Assembly (NCBI GenBank): GCA_009869945.1
Contig: WIXG01000164.1
Location: 1 to 64,000 of the forward strand
Reading direction: 5' to 3'
DNA length: 64,000 nucleotides
From: Mesaphorura yosii
Lineage: Eukaryota; Arthropoda; Collembola; Poduromorpha; Tullbergiidae
A program made the translations under genes and the position numbers. How positions within the stretch are numbered: the stretch's first letter is position 1; the number at the start of each line of letters is the position of its first letter. A model generated the notes under the pieces. That model made no database searches. It was given only the letters and a program-made list of their open reading frames with translations, and was not told the DNA's origin. Shown here one piece after another: positions 58,335 through 64,000 of this stretch.

Positions 58335-60502
58335 AGTGAATGTTAGTGGAGGTTCTGTCTATAAATTCAGTGTGAACTGATTATTTGAAGTCTAGATTGC
58401 TCTTTATGACAAGCACACACATAAAATGGCAAATGGGCAAAATCGTGAATCGTGATCGTCTTATACACGAATTATACATGAAATTATCCTCATCTTATGT
58501 TATTTTACCCATTACAACTCCCATTTGTGGTCAGTTCGCGTTCGCGAATCGCGAGTTCTTTTGAATTGACGCACAATGGGCGAAATTAGCTCATGCCTTT
58601 ATTTACTAACTGCTTCGAGCTGGGCATGGGCTGAGAGTCCATTTTCCAGCGGTTAGTGGGAAATCCACTCAGTCGAGGACGAACGACGAAGGGTGGCTGT
58701 GATTGCGAATTGCGAGTACATTTTGTGGCTGCGCTGGAGGTTCACCGGACATTATAGCCTTTTGCAGCAGCTGCAACAGAATTGCTCGAATCGATGAGGC
58801 AGCCTGAGAACTGAGATGCACGCACATCAGATGACGAACAACGGAAATGGAACAGAGGAGGTTGGACTGGAAGACTGGAACGGGATTTTATGAACAGATT
58901 CTTTTCTCTCTTGTCCCGTGTCGTTGAAATGCGATGATCATCTGTCGTAAACAGAATACTGCAGTGCAGATTTGAAACGCTTGTTCATCGAATTTTTGCA
59001 AAGTGCAGATACGAGCCACCGTTCGGTGCGGTCTGATTCATCATTTGGAGTGAAGGACGTCAAGATAGGGCGTTAATTCGATTTATTGTTTGTGGATTAA
59101 CTTAACACAGCTACCGTTACCAGAATACCCGTACCCGTACCGCACCGGGTGGAAAGTTTAACGCAACAGCCGTCTGTGTGTCAGTGTAACTGGAGCACAT
59201 CAACACCTCTTCGCTTCTTATTAGTTTGTGACTCATTAGTATATAAGGTTTAGTTTTTTAAGTTGCATTCATTGACAGGCTGCCCCAGCCGAGCACCGTC
59301 CCCGGTTCCTGCCCGCTTTAATTTTGGGTTTCCTGCCAGTCACAGCTTGTCCAGTGCCGTTTGGTTTATCAGTTCTAAATGGGTTAGTGCTTTATTTTGA
59401 TTTTGTTCCGTTTTCTTTAGTTGTTTGTATCTGTTTTTCGGTGAAACTGGCACTGTATCATAATCTACACACGTTAGATTCGGTTAAGTTAATTTACTGG
59501 TTAGCGTTAGATTTAATTAACTTGTGCTTAGCCATTAGCCAGCTGGACAGCTGATTGTCGTGCGTAGGTAAGTCATATTCACATTCATTTTGCCAGGCTA
59601 TGTTAGCTTATTAGCTGATGACTTACCGGAAGTCACGTACTGAGAATTCATTCTTAGGGCAGAATAGAAATACAGAGTAAACTTACGCAAGACATTCCGG
59701 TGCGGCACGCTAACAAAGGCGTCAAGCTGTTAAATTGTTACTGAGTTTCTGAGGCTTGTCCGCGTATTGTGCAATTGATCTGAAATACCTTCTTCAAATG
59801 TCGCAATCGCAGCTGCAGTCATTTTGTTCTTGACACAATACCGGAGACTGAACAATGGAATCACTTAGAATACATATTCAAATTGATGACATCTTCTCCC
59901 ACCTCAGCTTAATGCAAGTGCACGTTCTGTGGTTAGTCATCTTTAGCGTGTAGGCTCAATTGTGGACAGACCGGCTCTGAATCTGAACACACTGGCATAG
60001 GCATAATTCTCGAAAATTGCCTTTGGGCGTAATCACGTAATGACTGACTAAGACTGTTTTACTGCCAGAAGGCGTGAAGGCCAGTCTGGTCTCACTCATG
60101 TAAAAAAAAACTGTGCTAAGTGCTAAGAATGGGACCAGACAAAGTTTAAAATATTCTTGTAATATTGTCAGTCATGTCAGTGTCTTATGTCATTTTTCGT
60201 GGGATCAGCGGCTGAGTAATCATCTGCGATTTGCAATTCGGCAGAATTTTTGTGGAATCGAGTTATGATTTGGAACTGACAGACACCATTTAATATAAAC
60301 CTGTGCTCATTCGCGTTCGCGTGTGCCAAATTGAGTTCGATTCTAATTTATTGTCATGATCTGCATTGAGTCGTGTAAGTTTTGAGTCTCGTCCAAATAT
60401 TCCAACAACCGGACAACCGGAACTCGAGTTTTGAAGTTGACAATTCTATTCTCAACCTTAACATTGGTCGTTTGATTTGTTTTTTCAGAGTCTGCAGGCG
60501 GA
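58335..60502. other. Long intergenic region, nothing recognised
   Basis: 2.2 kb AT-rich. A plus-strand frame of 76 codons at 59324-59554 is hydrophobic by composition only. The leader of PTPMT1 lies at the right end, with an acceptor-like TTTTTTCAG at 60480-60488 suggesting a 5' UTR intron. Confidence 0.4.
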
Positions 60503-61234
60503 ATGTTCGCGAGGCTTTCTTTCTACCCATCCCTCTTCTACAATGTGGTGATGGAGCGTGCTAGTGCCAGGAATTGGTACGATAGAATTGATAAGAATGT
60601 CATACTTGGTGCTTTACCCTTTCGGAGTATGTCCGAGACTCTCCGCGTGGAGAACGTCAAAGGAATTATCTCAATGAACGAAGACTACGAATTGACGCTG
60701 TTCTCACATCAGAAAGACGTACGTACTTGAATAACTTGAATCTTGAACTGTGCAAATCCATAAATGAACGAACCCGGTTAATAATTTCGTGATTTGGTTC
60801 TTAGGGCTGGGCAGCGGAAGGAATTGATTTCCTCCAATTACCGACACGTGATATATTCCAAGCCCCTTGTCAGGAAAAGCTGCGAGAAGGAATCAAATTC
60901 ATTCAAAAGTACCAAAACAATGGCTCAGTTTATGTCCATTGCAAAGCTGGGAGGACACGAAGTGCGACCCTCGTGGCTTGTTATCTAGTCCAGGTACCAT
61001 CTTAGCTTCAAAATTAATTGCCATTATACCGACTATGCTGAATCCAAGACTGAGCAGTTAAATTGCTTTTTGTAGAACTATAATTGGACTCCACAGCAAG
61101 CGGTCTGTTACATGACAGAGAAACGACCACATATCCTCCTCCGGCGAAAGCAACACGAAGCCATTAGCATATTCTATGAAAATCTGAAGCACCAGCAACA
61201 GCTACAACAGGAGAAGAGCAGTAATAGCAACTGA
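60503..61234 (+). CDS. PTPMT1: Mitochondrial phosphatidylglycerophosphate phosphatase
   Basis: Exons 60503-60718, 60805-60993, 61076-61234 (phase 0), 187 residues. The N-terminus [13 protein letters not shown] acts as mitochondrial signal and anchor in the family. It continues with [32 protein letters not shown] and LQLPTRDIF, where Asp is the family's general acid. The signature is [13 protein letters not shown], a perfect HCX5R phosphatase loop. The last exon has YNWTPQQAV and the RPHI-x-L block. All match animal PTPMT1, which dephosphorylates phosphatidylglycerol phosphate in cardiolipin synthesis on the inner mitochondrial membrane. Length is typical (about 190-200). Confidence 0.93.
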
Positions 61235-61862
61235 TTGGCGTAGCTGTAGATTAGTGTTTAGGAAATTATGCAGCAGACAGGAAATATTAACTCGTATTTC
61301 CTACTTTTTCTTGTCATTTGGGATCTTATCGGCTCCGATCATTGACTAATTTACTGTCATGACGTTTACTCTCAGAAAGACAATACTTGCACACACACTG
61401 CACACTGCAATTGCAATATGGAGCTGACATTAAATTAATGAATGTGTAAAGTAAAGCAATTAATGAATGATTCACAATTAATTTCAAGTTTAATTGAAGA
61501 AAGACATTCAATTCATTCCGCGGCAAGAAGTCATTAAGACCAGTGGGATTCTGTTAATGTCAAACAGTCATTCGACACATTATGTTATAAAGTTATCGTT
61601 ATCGTATTATTCGTATTATGAATTAAGAGCTGTCAAATTGTCAAATGCACAATGTTCCTCTTATATTTTACTCAAATAAACTTCGACATGCAATCATTAC
61701 AACGAAATTCGAGGGAAAATCTGATCTTGGTTTATTTATTGCAATTTGTGATCTTAACATTCAAGATACGATTACAATTAATACATGGTACATGTGTCTC
61801 ATCTAAATTATTTGACCAGGAACTACATGAGTCACTATCGCTAATTAGATTTACGTCGTGGC
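61235..61862. other. Convergent 3' flank of PTPMT1 and SDHD
   Basis: AT-rich spacer, no gene; includes AATAAA at 61674. Confidence 0.4.
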
Positions 61863-62606
61863 TTACAACTTCCAAAGCATCTTGATAGCATTGACAATTC
61901 CGACATCGGTGTAAGTGAAGTAGAAGAGCCCGCCCAGCGTCAGTGCGCTGAGCAGATAAACGGCAGCAAGAGAAATCTTCGGGATGACTGGGCCGAAAAT
62001 GGCGGGTCGGACGTAATCAAGAACGATTGCTTCAATGCCCCTGTAAATGTGAAATGTTATCAGACATTCTATTTGTCTGTTAACGGTTGGCTAGCGAGAC
62101 TTTACGTCTGACCTACCAATGAGAATGAATGGTAACTGAAAATGCAAGCAGGTAATCCATCAGGGCACTCGGGAAGATGAACGCCAAGGGTACAATGGCT
62201 ACCAGAGCACCAGAGACAGCTTTTTCAGCTGTCCAGAGGGTGACATGGTCGCCAGTAGCACTCATTTGACGCACAATTTGCTTTGAGAGAACACCATTCC
62301 CAGATGTTGGGCTTTGTAGTGTCGAAGCGATCTTGGCCAATGGTACAAGTTGAGCTTTTGGAGATGGTGTACCATTATTCTTGTACTTGGCTGACAAACA
62401 GGAGCTGCTGGCTGCAAAAGCTCGGATTGCAGAGGGATTTGCTGTACCAAACGCGAGCAGACGGTTACCACCTGAAAATGGAACACAAAATTAAATGGCT
62501 CATCAGCTCAAGCAACTAAACTAAATTAATGGTATAGTTACTGCTTACCTCCTAGAAAGAATCCAAACTTACGCCCGAGTGGGCCAAGAGTTTGTGAGCC
62601 GAGCAT
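61863..62606 (-). CDS. SDHD: Succinate dehydrogenase cytochrome b small subunit (complex II)
   Basis: Exons 62606-62549, 62471-62117, 62040-61863; 196 residues. The N-terminal 90 residues are a long Ser/Lys-rich mitochondrial targeting region. The mature part starts ATGDHVTLWTAEKAVSGALV and includes MDYLLAFSVTIHSHWGIEAI with the haem-ligand His and the ubiquinone-site region. It ends GLFYFTYTDVGIVNAIKMLWKL, nearly the vertebrate end block. There are three membrane helices. It anchors the succinate dehydrogenase heads in the inner mitochondrial membrane and carries haem b. All exon joins are in frame and the residues expected for function are present. Confidence 0.93.
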
Positions 62607-63063
62607 CTTGACCCACAATCACAATGCAAAGACAATTTGTGTAGACCGACTAATGCTGACGAATTAATTAACTCAACCGTTATCTCAATTCTCAGTTAAC
62701 TGAGAGAAATGCCATCCACCCGAATGCGAATTCACTCCTGGCTTCACGTTGCCGATGAATTCTTCTTGCCAGAAGACTGAAATCTTGTTGCAGAAAGCAA
62801 TCGATAACCGAATGCGAAGTTACGTGGTTTTGTATAGAATGTGCAAGGAAAGGAATCAAAATCACAAGTCACAATATCACAAATGCATTTTGCAAGCCGA
62901 GCTCGAGCTTCATTTCTTTCTACGCCAACAAAATTTTGCCAATTCGTCATTCCATGACTCCACTCAAAAAGATTTAATTGGACTAGCGAAGAATTAGTCG
63001 AAGGGAGCAATTCAGATTTTTTAAAGTTGCATATTCAAGCAAGAATCAATATTAATGCGGCAA
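62607..63063. other. Spacer between SDHD and the SIAH-like gene
   Basis: Promoter side of SDHD and 3' flank of the SIAH-like gene; nothing else recognised. Confidence 0.4.
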
Positions 63064-64000
63064 TTATACTGTTGGAGGCTCCATTTCCGGCAGCGGAGGT
63101 GGGGGTAGCTCTTCCTCGTCCAACGTTGCACTCACTGATCCCTGCTCTCGCTCGACGCCAGTCCCATCGGACGAGGAGCTCGTGATGGACATGGCTGACG
63201 TCCTGTTCGTCAAACTGCGGATGGCAGCTGGTCCCGTCGTCGACGATGAGTTCCTGTTCGATCCACTGGCGCTTGGAGGTCCTGTCCAAATCTCGTCGCT
63301 CAGAGCATTGAATTTGAGTCGCACGCGTTCGTTCATCACGAGCCGGACGACATCAATATCGGGACAGTTGAGGCCAGAATGAGCCTTCGAAATTCGAATG
63401 TTGCAGCGCTGCAGTAAAATAAAATTTTAGGCCAGGTTTAATGTCAAAAAGACAATCAACACGCCAGTAACGCTAATGCCAACACCAACTTACAAACGTC
63501 AAGGCCTCCACCTGCACGGAAATGCCCCTCGAATTCTGGAAGGATTGAACCCAGAACTTGGCGCTGTCCTTCTCCCAACGCAGGAAGAAAGTCTTCTCGT
63601 CAAAGACAGTGATGTACATGGGCTCGGTGAGCGGAGTGATATGAAGCTGCGCCTCGCCGTTCTCACCCAGATCGAATGTGCCCACGTTGTGCACTCGGCG
63701 GAGGTGCCTCAGGTAATTCTTGTAGTCCACAAGTGTATTTCCATAGCAAAGCGGGCAATTGATGGGGCGAAAGCGGCATGCCTCTTCCACGTGAAAAGCG
63801 TGCTCTTCGTTGGTGAGGGCCTGGCCGCATTCATGTTCGCAGTGGAATCGACTCGAGCGGACAATATTTTCCAGGTACTCGGCACGGACTTTGGTCACCT
63901 TCTTGGAGCACGAACAGCGGGCACTCGACGAGGACGATTGGTACGGGGGCACAGAACATTGCTGGCAAATTAAATGCCCCTGCTCGCAGAGGTAAATGGC
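63064..64000 (-). CDS. SINA/SIAH-like E3 ubiquitin ligase, 5' end outside the window
   Basis: Two exons are visible: 64000 (edge)-63494 and 63408-63064 (intron 85 bp, phase 0), 283 residues so far. The window edge cuts a RING finger: YLCEQGHLICQQCS then CSCSKK is its second half. The SIAH-type zinc finger follows: EYLENIVRSSRFHCEHECGQ, then EEHAFHVEEACRFRPINCP-x-C and YLRHLRRVHN. The C-terminal part (LTEPMYITVFDEKTFFLRWE and following) has the position of the substrate-binding domain, but is divergent. The tail adds a Ser-rich region and PPPPLPEMEPP, not found in classical SIAH. The likely role is ubiquitination of target proteins. Confidence 0.75.

Overview
The window looks like nuclear DNA of an arthropod, most likely a basal hexapod such as a springtail (Collembola). 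Genes are compact, with GT-AG introns mostly 45-110 bp and AT-rich spacers. Present together are arthropod-type seven-helix chemoreceptors, a tandem array of secreted carboxylesterases and arthropod versions of conserved genes (SDHD, PTPMT1, IFT43, NSRP1, SIAH-like). The species assignment is inference. All splice models were built by eye from reading frame, splice signals and protein similarity recalled from memory; no search was run.

Layout. 0-3.4 kb: an inverted repeat and two related chemoreceptor genes on the minus strand, the second carrying a single in-frame stop. 4.5-7.3 kb: one gene encoding about 885 residues with five alpha-crystallin (small heat-shock) domains joined by glutamine-rich linkers, the most unusual gene of the window. 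7.5-16 kb: three lipocalin-like genes (one decayed), a METTL26-type methyltransferase, a small membrane or secreted protein, a SAMD15-like gene, and antisense to its 3' end a decayed GDAP1/GST-like gene with several disabling lesions. 16.3-40.6 kb: five complete carboxylesterases (three minus, two plus), interrupted by an EF-hand protein, a secreted protein joining a cysteine-rich segment to a DUF3574-like domain, and a further chemoreceptor (35.1-36.5 kb). 40.8-44.2 kb: a coiled-coil basic protein with a spliced upstream ORF and a five-finger C2H2 protein. 44.5-48.4 kb: an eight-exon gene with an RIIa docking domain and five IQ motifs. 49-50.4 kb: a fourth, single-exon chemoreceptor. 52.7-64 kb: IFT43, NSRP1, a small secreted basic protein, a secreted Kazal-domain protein, PTPMT1, SDHD and a SINA/SIAH-like gene cut by the right edge.

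Functional themes. The esterases (hydrolysis of ester xenobiotics, pheromones or hormones), lipocalins and chemoreceptors form an environment-facing, locally duplicated gene set. IFT43, the RIIa/IQ protein and the SAMD15-like protein all point to ciliary or flagellar (probably sperm) functions. SDHD and PTPMT1 are mitochondrial. Several genes were recognisable only by joining short exons: DUF3574-like, IFT43, PTPMT1, SDHD, the 136-residue basic protein, and the GDAP1 relic.
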